Assembly (NCBI GenBank): GCA_020086605.1
Contig: JACBWW010000008.1
Coordinates: 8,103,260-8,167,259, forward strand
Length of the DNA stretch: 64,000 nucleotides
From: Lanius collurio
Lineage: Eukaryota > Chordata > Aves > Passeriformes > Laniidae
Direction: 5' to 3'
Numbering within the stretch: position 1 is the first letter of the stretch; every line of letters starts with the position of its first letter. Position numbers and translations under genes: made by a program. The notes under the pieces were generated by a model that searched no databases, had not been told where the DNA came from, and worked only from the letters and a program-made list of their open reading frames with translations. Shown piece by piece: positions 50,836 through 63,499 of the stretch.

Positions 50836-50887
50836 AGGTTTGGGGGGTTTTGTTGTTTTTTTGGAGTGTTTTTTTTTTTTTTTTTTG
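50836..50887 (+). repeat. T/G-rich tract
   Basis: A GTTTGGGGGGTTTTGTTG start passes into T-rich sequence with a 17-base T run. Same strand bias as the other T/G tracts. Confidence 0.85.
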
Positions 50888-53674
50888 GAAAAAGAAGTTG
50901 CAAAGCTAGTCAAGCACTCCTTGCTGTTTGGGAGAATATTGCTAGGAAGGTTCAGGGCAGGTAATGCATAATTTCAAGGAAAGCTGATGTCTTTGACCAC
51001 ATAGTATTGCTACAGGCATTGGGATCTCAGTGGTATCACAAAGACTGACTCTTTTAGAAGGCTACTGAAATTTGATTCCAGAAACTGATTCAGAAAAATA
51101 AGAAGGTAATGTTTCCTACAAAAATTCTGATTCATTTATACTCAAATATTTTGAGATTGAAGTTTTAGAAAGGATCTCAAGCTCTCTGACAAAATACTTC
51201 TTTGATATTAATTTCTGGTTGCAACACTAGTGGTTTCTTTAAGTAAAATAAATTATGCTATTACTCATTCTGGTGGGGAATTTTTATTCTTTTAGTAATT
51301 TCTCTTTAGAATGCAGGCATGGTCCAAAAAAGACATTTAATATAGAAATGATTTAAAGGTGAATAAGAAACAAAATCGCAAATACCATTTAACTGTACAT
51401 TGGATTTTAGGGTAATATAAATCTCACCACTGGAGTGAGCATCTCTAAATGCTCGTAATTTAAAAGCTTTTAATGGAGTGGGCAAGATTTCTCTGATAGT
51501 TAATGCATTTTCCTTTTTCTGCCAAAATACCTTAACTTGCACAAAGTCAGCAGAGTGTATGGTCTAAAAACAGTGTTTATTCTCCAGTAGTCTTCTTTTT
51601 ATTTGTCACAATCTGAGTACCCAGCTCCAAATCCTGCCCAGCCTTTTGGGCGACAGTTGTCCTTACAGCCGCTCTGCTGGGTGAGTTACCTCGTTCAGTC
51701 TGTGGCCCGGTTTGCTTCAGGCAAGGCTGGAGTGCCTTCCAACTGGAGTTGAGGGGGGATGTTTTCTGCTTTGAGAAGGCATATACTTTTTGCTGTGAGA
51801 AAGTACTCTTCTGCTGATCTGGGTGGAATGCAGAAGGATTGCTATGCACCTGCAAAGACCAGCAGCATGCCAGGCCTGAACTTCACGCTCTATGTTCTTT
51901 GGCACCAGAGTGTGATCTTGATTTTTCAGCTGTGTGTGGCCTCACCCTCTTAGTGAAACAATTCGTATTTCTTGTGTTCTTCGTTTATCATTTGTGTCTC
52001 TTCCTATGAATCCATTTTCCCCTTCAGCTCTCTTTATTCTTTCTCATGTTAACTTCCCCACTCCTCTCTTAATGTCAAAAATATGCACCAGTTTTCATAA
52101 GCACCCTTGGAATCTGGTCCAGAAATATTGTCAGTCGTGCATCACTAAGTAGAAACAAAGCAGGAGCATCCATGTGACAATAATAGACTGAAAAATTCAT
52201 CAAAGAAATTTCATGTAAGTTGCAAAAACTCATTAAAGGTTAGTGAAGTAGCATTACAACCTAAGGTTTAAGCAGTAGCAACTTTGCTTTCCTCATACTC
52301 AAATGGACCAGCTTTCTCTATTTCTGATTTTCAGTATTTCACTTGACCAGCCTGTTTCCAAAAATCACAAAGATCCTTTCAATGGTATCTGTGTTGTACA
52401 ATCAGACAAGCAGTCAGACAAACAAGACTTATTATCTGCTGATCTTTCAGTACTTTCAGTGAAGAAAAAGTAACCTCTAATTAATGACATAAAAAGAAGC
52501 CAAACTCTATTTTTTTATCTGTCTAGACTATACAGACCTTCTCAAAAGGGACTGTAATTGTGCACAGGTATTCTGTATTTTAAAAATTACATTCCATCTC
52601 TGCAAAGAATTTTAAGAATTGTCATTTTGTTAAAATATACCATATTACCCCAATTTACTAGACTGTGGAATCTGTAGAGTTGCTGTTCTGGCAAAGTTCT
52701 TTTTTTTTTTTTTTTTCTTCTCTGTATACTTTTATTTGAATGTAACCTCTATGTTTCATTGATTCTGCTGCAGTTTTTCTCCTACTGAAGTAGCGCTGCT
52801 GTCACACAAACTACCTGTAAGAAAAATACAGTTCTCAGGGTCCTAGCCTAAAAATTGGGAGTTTGGAAAAACTCATGGTTTTTTGGATTGTAGACTTGCT
52901 GTTGCACATTATCTTAATTAGTCTAAGTAATTAAATCATTAAATGATTGGCATTTATCCCTTGCTAACAAACAGTAAAGCTTAGTGCTTTTTTTCTTGAT
53001 CTTCTGAGACCTGCTATTTGAGTTCTTCATGCAACTCTTCATTTGTGGCATTTGTGTTGTCAAGAGGCATGAAGTCAGTGCACAGCACTGTAACTCTCCA
53101 GCATGAGCAGCACTTGGAAGGGGTTAACCTAGCCCATTGATTGTACTTCAGACAAACTGCATCTGATGTGTGTCACCTCCGTGAAAAAAGAAAGACAGCA
53201 CCAAGCTAACTTTAGCTAATTAATGCTGGACAATGAACCATGTAACTTGAATTCGTTGTAGAGATCTGACTGACTTTTTTAACAATAAGTTTTCATTACT
53301 CATAGTTTTTATAGGAATTCCTTTGTGGATGTGTATTTCAATAAAAATATTTTGGGTAGAGAATGGTTAATGTTTTGCTTTAATGATACCAGGTTGGACA
53401 TTACCTGTCCTTATTCTCAATTGTCATGTTAAGTCTGCATCCTAAATTCAAAAATGCAGATTTGTTTCTAGTAATTTTTGTTGGCTGGTACTTCAGTAGA
53501 TAATACTGTATCAGCTAATACTTTATGAGCTAGTACTGCTTAAACTGCTCTTCAGCTCATGCTGATCAGCTAGAACTGAATCAAAATAGAGATCTTTTTA
53601 AAACTACATCTTTGGCAGTGGCTGATTTCTCAGGCTTATGTGGCAGTTGGCAATTTTATTTCAAGCAACATATC

Positions 53675-53892
53675 TAAGATACTAGAGAAAATTCCTTCAC
53701 CGAAAGAGTTATGCAGCATTGTAACAGGCTGGCCAGGGAAGTGGTTGACTCATCATCCTTGGGAGTATTTAAAAGATGTGTAGTTGTGGTGCTTGGGAAT
53801 ATTGTATGTGGTAGACTTGGCAGTGTTGGATTAATTGTTGGTCTCACTCTTCTTAAGTGTCTTTTTCAACCTAGATAATTCTATTATTCTAT
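53675..53892 (+). mobile_element. CR1 LINE 3' fragment, plus orientation
   Basis: Begins near AAATTCCTTCACCGAAAGAG and continues with the 'C-N-R-L-A-R-E-V-V' type region (TGTAACAGGCTGGCCAGGGA), a TTTAAAAGATGTGTAG segment and GACTTGGCAGTG. It ends CTTTTTCAACCTAGATAATTC followed by TATTATTCTAT, the tail of the CR1 subfamily also seen at 33.5 kb. Confidence 0.9.
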
Positions 53893-54377
53893 CTTGGAAA
53901 CTTCTTCTGTGTTAAGCACTTCATGAGTTTGGAGACTTCTTTCTAAAATTCTAACAAGTATTCCATTAATCTGTAGCTGAATGTCCATAGTAACCTTTTT
54001 TTCTTTTGCATTTCCTCAAGAATTCATTTGTATATACTTGAGACTGACATTCGCCCTTGGGCTCAATAGGAAAATAAAATTGAAATGGAGAATGTCTTAC
54101 ATTTATGTCCCCATGGAAGATATTTTATCCAAACCTTTCACAAGGTACTGATTGAAGGGACCTGGGAGGCATGGGCTTACAGGAACCTCATGAAGTTAAA
54201 GAGAGGGAAGTGGCAAGACTTGCCTCAGGAAAGGAAAAACCCCTGACACACTAGAGGCTGACCAGGTGAAAAAACAGCCTGAGACAAAAGTTCAGGAAGT
54301 TCTGGTTTACCAAAAGTTGCCTATAAATCAGTGATGTGTCCTTGTGGTAAGGAAGGTCAACATTTTTCAGGAATGAG
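53893..54377. other. Spacer between CR1 copies
   Basis: No feature is recognised in about 480 bases. Confidence 0.5.
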
Positions 54378-54870
54378 GTGATCCTTCTCTTTCACTCAGC
54401 ACTGGTAAGGTACATCTGGACTGCTGGGGTCAGTGTTAGGCTCCTCAGTAGAAGAGGCGCATGGATGTGCTGGAGGGAGTCCACTGAAGGCCCACAGAGA
54501 CAGTGCTGGAATTGAAAAATTGTCATACCAAGAGAAATTGAGAGCTGGGACAGCTTGGCCTGATACGAGAAGGCTGAGCCAGATTTTAGCCATGAATATA
54601 TAAATATACCTGATGGTAGAGGGTAAAGATGTGGAAGCAACACTCTTCTCAGAGAACTCTAGTCGATAGCACAAGAGGCACACGAAATTCTGTTAAAACA
54701 TAAGAAATTTTTATAATTGTTATTGGTTATGCTGTTATTACTGCTATTACTCAAAGACTGACTGAGCACTGGAATAGGTCAAAAGTGTTTGTGGTCCTCT
54801 TTTTTGGAGTTACTTAAAATAGAGCAAAGCATGACTCTGGGCCAGCTTCTGTTGCTGACCCAGGTCTTAG
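54378..54870 (+). mobile_element. CR1 LINE fragment, plus orientation, decayed
   Basis: Starts with CAGCACTGGTAAGGTACATC and continues to TTAGGCTCCTCAGTAGAAGA, the 'S-A-L-x-R-P-H-L' and 'F-W-A-P' part of ORF2. It loses similarity near 54690-54760 and resumes at GAGCACTGGAATAGGTC up to about 54870. The 3' tail is not clear. An internal stretch of A/T-rich sequence may be decay or a small insertion. Confidence 0.78.
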
Positions 54871-56299
54871 CCAGGTTCTGCACTAGGCACTCTCCAGATT
54901 TAACTGCCAGCTTCAGGGAATTCATAGTTCTGTGAAAATTGTCAGGTAAACCTCAGTGTGCCCCTAATATTTTTTATGTTGCATTTCAGATGTTCTCTGG
55001 GCAAGTAAAGTATTAGTAAGCCTACTAATTTTATAAAAATAAGTATAAGAATTTGATGTCTTACATTATCGAAATACTTTTTTTTTTATTTACTATTTTT
55101 TTAACACATCAAAGAGTGAGAGGGAAATTGGCAGATTAATAATGGATTAGATTTCTTTTGCATTAAAAAAATGAACATCACAGTATTCACAATGGAAAGC
55201 AAACCCAAAATTTGAAGTGTTAACACAACTATATGCAACCATGAGAGAAGAAAACAAGTAGGAAAGATACATACCATACACATCTGGAGTCTGCCCTTTC
55301 AAATTCTAGACACAGCAGTTTTATTCTACTTACAATATAGTAAAAAAATTTGTGACTGGGGTCTAGGAAACCTAGTATTTATTATGACTGAAGATATAAT
55401 CTCTCTTTTCATAAATACACCTTTAGTTGTCTATATAATAAATGCTTTTAAGTATATAGGTGAAATCCTGCACAGGATTAAATCAGTTGGAAAAATCCCA
55501 TTTAAATTACAGAGTCTGGAACTTACATCTGCCTGTAAATTTACACTGTGTGAAACGCTCCGTCAGAGTTCCAGAGGCAGAAAGTAAATTATTGGCAAAT
55601 TAACTTGGTATATTTAAAATAAAAGCTATAAAAGTTAACTAGGTATCAGTTAAAAAATAAGACTATTGCACATGCTCAGTACATACCAATACTTAGTTTT
55701 TAACTAGGCTATTGGAAGTCCATTGAATCAAAATGTCTACCATGTGAACAGTGCCTTTACTGTTCTACTTTCTCAAGTATCTTTGTTGAAAACCTACTGA
55801 TTAAACAATTAGTATCACTTACTACTTAACTACAGTAAATGTACTGTGAGTTTAGTTGGAGTTGTTCTAATAGTGGAGGGGGGGGAGATAAAAAAGGAGT
55901 GTATATTTTCCTACTGAATATCAGGCAAAACAAATTTTCATGTCAGACAAGGTTTGTTTTCACTCCTAAATCAATTTTTATTAGTATTTCTGCATTTAAT
56001 TTTTACTTTCTTGACTTTCTAATGAAGTTAGAACAGAAGAAAGAGTAATATTTAAAGATGGGTGACTATACCTAATTATTTCAGTTGCACAGCATTCTGA
56101 AAAAAATGCTTAAAATGAGTTGAAGGAGAACTCCTTAAGTTCCTGTTATTTATGTTTGTATGTGTCAAGAACTATAACCAGCAGGTGAAGGGAGGTTATT
56201 CTCACCTTGTACTCTCACCTTGTATGTTCTTGCAAGACCCCACCAAGCCTACTGCCCCCTTGCAAGACCCCCCACAAGACGCACCAGCTCAGTGGTCCC
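54871..56299. other. Non-coding spacer, no gene seen
   Basis: Unique AT-rich sequence. A small C-rich patch at 56230-56300 repeats CTTGCAAGACCCC twice just before the next CR1. Confidence 0.5.
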
Positions 56300-56797
56300 C
56301 AACATTAGAAGAATGTACATCTGTTTGAGAGAGTCCGTAGGAGAGCCACAGGGATGGTCAGAGGGCTGGGACAGGTGTCTTATAAAGACAGATTGAGAGA
56401 GAAGCTGGGGCACTTCAGCTGGGAGAAGAGAAGATTTTGGGGAGACCTTAGAGCATTTTCTAGTACCTAAAGGAGGCCTACAGAAAGGCTGTAAATTGAG
56501 TTTTTACAGGTGCATGTAGTGACACGACAAGGAGTGATGGTTTTCAGCTGAACGAAAGTGGATTTAGAACTGGGAAGAAATTGGGAAGAAATTCTTTACT
56601 GTGAGGGTGAGGAGGCACTGCAACAGGTTGCCCAAAGAAGTTATGGATGTTGCAATCCTGGGCAGTATTCAAGGCCAGGTTGGATGGGGTTCTGAACAAC
56701 CTAGTCTGGTGGATGGTGTACCTGCCCATGACAAGGGGGTTGGAACTTGATGATCTTTCAGGTTCCTTCCAACCCAAACCAAGCTATGGTTCTGTGT
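56300..56797 (+). mobile_element. CR1 LINE 3' fragment, plus orientation
   Basis: The body includes GAGAGAGTCCGTAGGAGAGC, CTTCAGCTGGGAGAAGAGAA, CACTGCAACAGGTTGCCCAA and CAAGGCCAGGTTGGATGGGG, all standard CR1 segments. It ends with CAGGTTCCTTCCAACCCAAA and a TGGTTCTGTG tail. An 11-base tandem duplication (TGGGAAGAAAT, 56573-56594) sits inside it. Confidence 0.94.
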
Positions 56798-59700
56798 TGA
56801 TGTCAAATTTGTATAATTATTAGTCATAAAATGTTTGGTTTTTTCATCTGTTCACTCATATTTAATTGCTAGTTTGTTTTCAAAACTGAATTAGAAGCCC
56901 AGTGGTGATCAAAGCTTTGTAATATAAGGCATTATTTCTCTCACTGGTTGGAAATAATGAAAGTACATCACAATACATCTTGGCATTTAATGGCTGACCT
57001 CTAGTGTGCAGTGAAGCCAGGCAATTTAATAATTCTGTTTGTGAAGAGACTAAGTAATTATAAGAAGTGGAATTTAAGTACATCAAGGTGGTAAGAAAAC
57101 TGCTTAATGATGGTGAAAACATTTATAAAGTGAATAAAAACGTTCTTTTGATCCCTCTAGGCTGTCTCTTTTTCTTTGCCATAAGAAATTTGAGGACTGA
57201 TCACAAAGAAATGTGAATATTTTTGCTTTCTTTTTGAGTGGCAGAATTCCATGGATGAAAATACTGTTCTACAAGAATGAAACTGTTCTTTTGCGTTTAA
57301 TTATTCATCAGTGAAATGTCACACACACAGCAAAAAAAAAAAAAAAAAAGAAAGTAAATGTGGGTAGTTTAGACTAATTGAAATGACAGATTGGATAACA
57401 AAAGATTTGAAGGCCTCGACTGTTCCTTCTGGTGAAAATAGTAATCCTGGGGTGCTCCCTACAATACAGAATCATCTTTGAATAGGAACTGATGTTTAAT
57501 GGTATGATGTTTCCAAATAATGACTAATCAACTACTACTGCTCCCTTGGCCTTTTACTTAAATGGAAAACAAAAGGACAGATGCATTTTCTGTTATAGAA
57601 ACTGATGGATATCCAAAGTACAAAAGAAAGTGTTTCTGTAAAATTTTTGTGATTAAAAAAAAATAAAGAATTATTTGCTCTAGAATTCTGGATTTGAGTG
57701 AAGAATATTTATGATAAATAAATTAGTTTCAAAGATTAAGGTAAGCTCAAAAGCGATGAAAAAGTCTCAGAAATGGATAAGCAAATTGTCAGATTAAGTT
57801 AGAAATGCAAATTTTACAAATGGATGTAAGATTAATGTGGAGAAATTAATATATTTGATATCTGTTGCAACCTTTTTTTGAAATGTAGCATATTTATGCT
57901 GAGGTATGTAGAATTGTGCATGTTAATTACCACTGGCTATTAAAAAAGGAGCTCAGATACAGACCGTATGTAATAGTTAACACCCATTTATATACTAAAG
58001 GAGTGCTAAAATTTATTAGGGTAGTATCTATGTAATATGTTTATAATTTAAGAACATTTTTCCTGTAGGAAAAGGAAGGCTTGTGACAACTTGGAAAGAC
58101 AGTTTAATGTTCTAGTGTATATGAATAATACAGTTTTTATTTCTATGGAAGCATGTAGATTACACAACTGTTCTTATACCATTTACATTCACAGCAATCT
58201 TACAAATATATGTGGTGTCAACTACTCTCCTGCTATGCAACAACTAATATAAAGACATCACAATAATAGTTAGAAATCACTAAATGAAATGCATTTTCTG
58301 TTGCAATACATACACTTGTTATTCATGTTATCCTCCTGGCATTCACCTCAGCTACTTTTCTAAGTAAAGAATAGGATTAAATCAATTACAAATGAAGCAT
58401 TGTGATTGAAATATAATCTGAATGTTGAAGATACTTCAAAAAAGTATTCAGGAAATAAATACAGTGATGAAACTTGAGAAATGTAGTAATATTGTAGCAT
58501 CCTGTCTTGTAGTCACATCAAAGTGCATATACTTTGTATTATTTTCAGGTTTTTCAGACATTTGATACAACTTCTGCCGTGTCTCTTCCTTTATCCCTTT
58601 TGTTATTTTCTTGGGATTAGGACAAATGTCTTAGACAGAGCTGCTTCTCACAAATACGGGTTAGTAACCTCCAAGTGCAGCTGTTAAGCATCTGTCTAAC
58701 AGGCACAGAGCTATTCTGGTAGGTTTAGTAAAGAAACTGAGGGATCCATTTACAGCTTATTTTAATTTAATTTTGTCAGACATACACTGATTGACATATT
58801 GATTGGATATAAAATTATTGTTCCAACTTAATAAATAAATTGGTTTATAGATATTCTGAGAGGCCCAAGTCATGCAGGAACATGGCAGAGTAATGTTTTC
58901 AAATAATATTATATTTGGTGTGATGTAATAATATATATAATAAATTATTTGGTGTGAAATAAGACATATTATTTTTATAGTGTTTATCAGCAGCCTATGG
59001 TATATTTTAGGCATAGAGTAATAAATTTCACAACAAATTAATTTTAAAATGTAAAATACTGAATTTGCATAATAAAATATCTTATAATAATTATAATGAT
59101 ACAGACATCCCTGATAGGTGCTATCTTTTATAGAATAGATATATTTTTATTTCATTAAATAAATCATTCTACTATGAGGTCATGCAAACACTTCTGATAG
59201 TAGTCCGACTTCTCTTGATAGCATTTCTCTTTTCTCAGCCTGGAAAGTAATTCTTTGTGCATTCAGTCACTATTTCTCTTTTGCTTCTGTGCCAGCTCCC
59301 CTGTACCTTTAACACAGTGTCTCATTGTCAGAGTCTTCATAGAAGTGATTTTTCTCCTTTTGCCATATTGTGCAGTACACGTCAGTGCTACAAGACATCA
59401 CAGAATGAAGAGGTCAACCCATGGTTACACCAGATGATGCAAACAGCATTTTCTTTCTGTTCTCCATCATCTGTATTCCTTCCTTGTGTTTGAGATATGA
59501 CAACTGTAACTGTCGTGACTAACTCAGTTTATTTATCTTTCTGGTTTTGCCCTTTAACATAGTTTTGGACCAGTGGCAGCTGGAGAAACTACCTCGGTGG
59601 TTGGAACTTCCTGTAGTGGCATGCATTCCTTACTTTTGTGGCTTCGGACACCAACTCAGACTGCCACGTATTGAGAAAATTTTACAGCCTGTGTAACGAG

Positions 59701-62700
59701 CTACTGTTTCTACTCCTGTATTTTCAGCTGGGTTACCAATCTGCTAGAATCCTGTTGGTCAAGATCCCCTGAGAGATAGAGTAAGGTCCAGAGCAATAAC
59801 TATTGGGAAAGGCACTTAGCAGGGACACACGGCTTATGTGGATCACCTGACAATTGCTTCTTTCTCATGTCCTTTCTGAAGGCTGCCAGTATCAATCAAC
59901 AGCAAATGAATATAAGCAAGCAAAAATTTTACTCTGTAGAGACACCTATGTAATAGTACTTTGAACAGAACTACACCAAGTACAGATTTAAACTATCCAT
60001 AAATATTAAGGAAAAAAAAGAGGCACAGAGATAGAACAGGATTATTCTATGAGTTTTATTTATAAAATTGATGCAGGATTTTTAGGAAAAACAAGACAAC
60101 TAATTTATGTGACACACATATGTATTAGTTTAATTATTCTAAAACTTTCATTTTCCTTTTTTTCATTAATTACACCTTTTTCTTAAACATTTTTGTTTGT
60201 TTTTTTTGGGGGGTGGGAGTGAGTATTTACCTCGTAAGGTCTATATTTTTGTAATAGAGTCTCATTCTAGTAGTATTCAAAAGGGGATTTTCTCAAGTAT
60301 GTGAAGGGTGGATGCCCATTGATTTTTACCAGGCACGGTGAGTTTAAAAATCCTATGTAAATTGATCTGGTGAATTAAAATCACTGACAGAATCATTAGC
60401 TGAACATGAAATAAGATGAGTATCTGTTCTATTTGGATTTGATGCTCTAGTTTGTCATGGGGTATCTTTCCATTTCTCATAGTTCAGAACAGGCAGATGT
60501 TCTGGAAATGGAATCTCAAAAGGAAGTTTCTAGGACATGAATGTGGAAGTGGTGCATGGTGTGCTATAGAGTGGTAATATTAGCCTATTTCAACATTGGA
60601 ATAAATCACTTAGAGAGCTCTAAACCATTGAATTTCATCTTGAATTAGTTTTTGAAATGATTCATTTGATAACTCATATTATTTCTAAAGTATAGGGTTA
60701 GGGTTGATGTATAGCCTACGCTTAGTTTTGTTCAGTTTGAACTACAATTGTTATTTTAACCTTGTAGATGCAGCCAGTAAAGCATTTAAAAAGGGGAAAA
60801 TGAAGGGGAAAAAAGGACACTTTTAAGTTGTCTCTATCACATTACATCTGCATAAAAAAATTTAATCAGCACTATTGAATGATTAATGAAAAGGAGAGTG
60901 GCAGCCACCCACCCAGAAACTCATCTGCCTTTGAAAAGATTTAATTTAGGTGTTGGTAGCTCTCTGTTATAGTTCCTGATTTTCCTGACATTGCATTGTT
61001 CCACTGGCCCTTCCCTCTGAAGCATTTTCGCACATTTATTCTTTTGCTCCTTAAGATCTGCTAAATCGTAACTGTTTGCCTGGTTCTAGTTGAAAGATAC
61101 CAAGAAGGATCCTAAGGGATGAACAACCACTTAAGACAGTAAATAGATTATTGTCCTTAAAATGGTAAATTGATAAGTTGGTTTCCTTTGAGAGTTAGTT
61201 GTTTATAACCAGTTGGGCTGTGACTTACAACTCTGCTTATCATTTCAATAAACCTTCTCTTCTTTTGTGTCTACTCACTAGTCTCTTTGTTCTCCTTTCC
61301 ACAGTATTTATCAGTAGCAGTTAGCCTTTATTTTTGCGAGCTTATTGAGTCTTCTTTGAAACACACTATGTCTTATTCTTACAGTGGTACACTTTATCTC
61401 TGTGTTTTCCATGTGGAGTGTACTTTGTTGCTCGTGGATAACTGAAATCTATGTAAGCTTTAGTATGTAATATTGTCAAAGAATAGAAAATTTTTTAATG
61501 TCATTAGCATTAGTTCATCTCCAGCTCTGTGAGGAAAGTGTATACGTATTCTTTCCAGAAACTTCTTAGCCTTTGAAATAGCTGCATTTCTTTGGCTTTT
61601 CGTAGTTTCATGATTAATTAATATGCATTTGTATTTTATTTGATGGATATAATATGCACCCTTTGCAGTTGTCTTTAAGCCTTTTACCTTGTACTTTTTA
61701 CAGTGGAGACTTCTCTTATTTCAGATGTTTAAGTACTTTACATCCAGTTTCTTTAATATGGTATTTAGATCCTTTTCTATAATGGCAACAGCTTCCATCA
61801 TAGCAAAAGGCAATTCCTTTTAGCTTTGTATCACCATTAGCATGTTTCATTAGCTAATTCTGTTTTCTGCAGCCAAGTGAGTAATTAGAATTCTTAAGGT
61901 CCCAAAGCTGGTCCTGCAAGAATAGTATTACAAATCCATGTAGCTTTATAGCTAGGTTTTTTTCCACTTAGTTCAGGATAATTTTTTAATGTTTTATGTT
62001 TCTTAAAATAAAGTTTGTTTTGATTTTAACCATTAATTTCCCATTTCATGATGATTTGTTGAAGAATACAATCTCTCAGTACAAACATATTAGTAGTATT
62101 GTTTTCCCATGTCTAAAAAGATCACGTATTTTATCAAAGAAAGAGTGGATTCATTTAGCATAGTCCAGTTTTGATCAATCACTGTTCTGATTTATCCTGG
62201 TTGCATTTTTTTCTCTGTGTTTTTGTCTATTATTTATGTTAAAGCTCAGCTGCAACACATATATATGTGCTTATACACATGTAAACTGTTTATGTCCATA
62301 GATACAGCATGAAACAATATAGTGACATGAAGTATTTTTTCTTATGACCTATGATTGCATTAAATAGAATCTTTTATTTTCATCCTCCTAGCGACATTTT
62401 GCCATCTAGTTGTTTTTCTTATACAAGATGTTACAATCTAAGGCTCTTGGTCAGTAGGGAACTCATGACATGGCTTTAAAGAATGTTCTTACTTGTTATC
62501 ATGTAACTTCCAGGTGAATATAATATGTTGCTTAAATTCGTATCTGAGGGTTTCTACTGAATTCAGTGACATTAAAATGTGTTTCATGGTAAATGTCTTT
62601 CCAAATGCATCATAGAATTATGCTGATATACGATACACAACAACTGGAATTGTGTGAACAATCTCTAGAATTTTATCAGTGCTTGTCTAGTGCATGTATA

Positions 62701-63184
62701 GATTAGTTTAACCTCTTCATTAAGAGTATACACTGTATTAAGAAGACATTTCAATGCTGTATTTCATTAGTGACTAGGGAAAAAAAAGGGCCACTCTTGT
62801 CCCTATGTAACTAATAATGCTGTCCAGAAAATGAAATATTTACTCATAAAAAGGAAAATATTAAATTATATATTTGAGTTGTACCTGGATTTTAATTTTG
62901 CAGATAAGGAAAGAACTCTAAGTCTCAGTAAATTCCATTGCTATGCTTAAGTGTGGTTGGTTAACCTTGGCTGGCTTATGGGTGCCCACCCAATTACTCT
63001 GTCACTCCACCTTCTCAGGGGCAAAAAATCATTTCGGTCAGGCCTTCAAAGAAAGTATAAGAGATGTTCACTCAATTTGAAGTGCTGCTGCAATATCTTG
63101 TGCTGATGTGGACAGGATTCGAGTCAGAATTTGTGCCTGCTGTGTCATAGGAGGTTTAAGTTAGTCATCTGAGTTTGTTAACAG
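56798..63184. other. Non-coding AT-rich sequence, no gene seen
   Basis: Contains an A run at 57332-57349 and a short T/G patch at 60193-60216. A double TTAGGG-type motif (AGGGTTAGGGTT) at about 60695 is too short to be a meaningful telomeric array. No exon is recognised. Confidence 0.5.
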
Positions 63185-63387
63185 GAAATAGGAAACCAGA
63201 GATTGGTTGGGCACTGAAACAGGCTCCCCAGAGTAGCGGTCATGGCCACAAGCCTGACAGAGTTCAAGGCGTGTTTGGACAACGCGCTCGGGTACATGAT
63301 GGGATTGTTGGGATGTCCTATGCAGGGCCAGAACTTGAATTCAATGGTCTTCATGGGACCCTTCCCAGATATTCTGTGATTCTGTGG
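63185..63387 (+). mobile_element. CR1 LINE 3' fragment, plus orientation
   Basis: Carries GGGCACTGAAACAGGCTCCC, TTCAAGGCGTGTTTGGACAA, then the CATGGGACCCTTCCCAGATA box and an ATTCTGTGATTCTGTG tail. Only the last ~200 bases of a CR1 are present. Confidence 0.93.
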
Positions 63388-63499
63388 TACTATAAAATTG
63401 GAATTTATAGACACTTTGTAGCAATGAAAATCTCTTGTGTTGTGTTGAAGTGATAAGCGCATCTACTCCTTTTAATTTACTTTCTCTTCATTTTCAAAG

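Larger units (their letters stand above)
48860..53674. other. Non-coding sequence, no gene recognised
   Basis: Includes an A10-G10 run (49670-49689), a T/G tract ending in 17 T (50836-50887) and a T run at 52700-52717. A locally GC-richer segment at 51577-51905 has two overlapping minus-strand frames followed by an AATAAA on that strand, but no known protein is recognised. Confidence 0.5.

Noticed and set aside
60690..60712. TTAGGG-like repeats suggesting an interstitial telomeric site
   Set aside because: Only about two units are present, which is expected by chance in sequence of this length.
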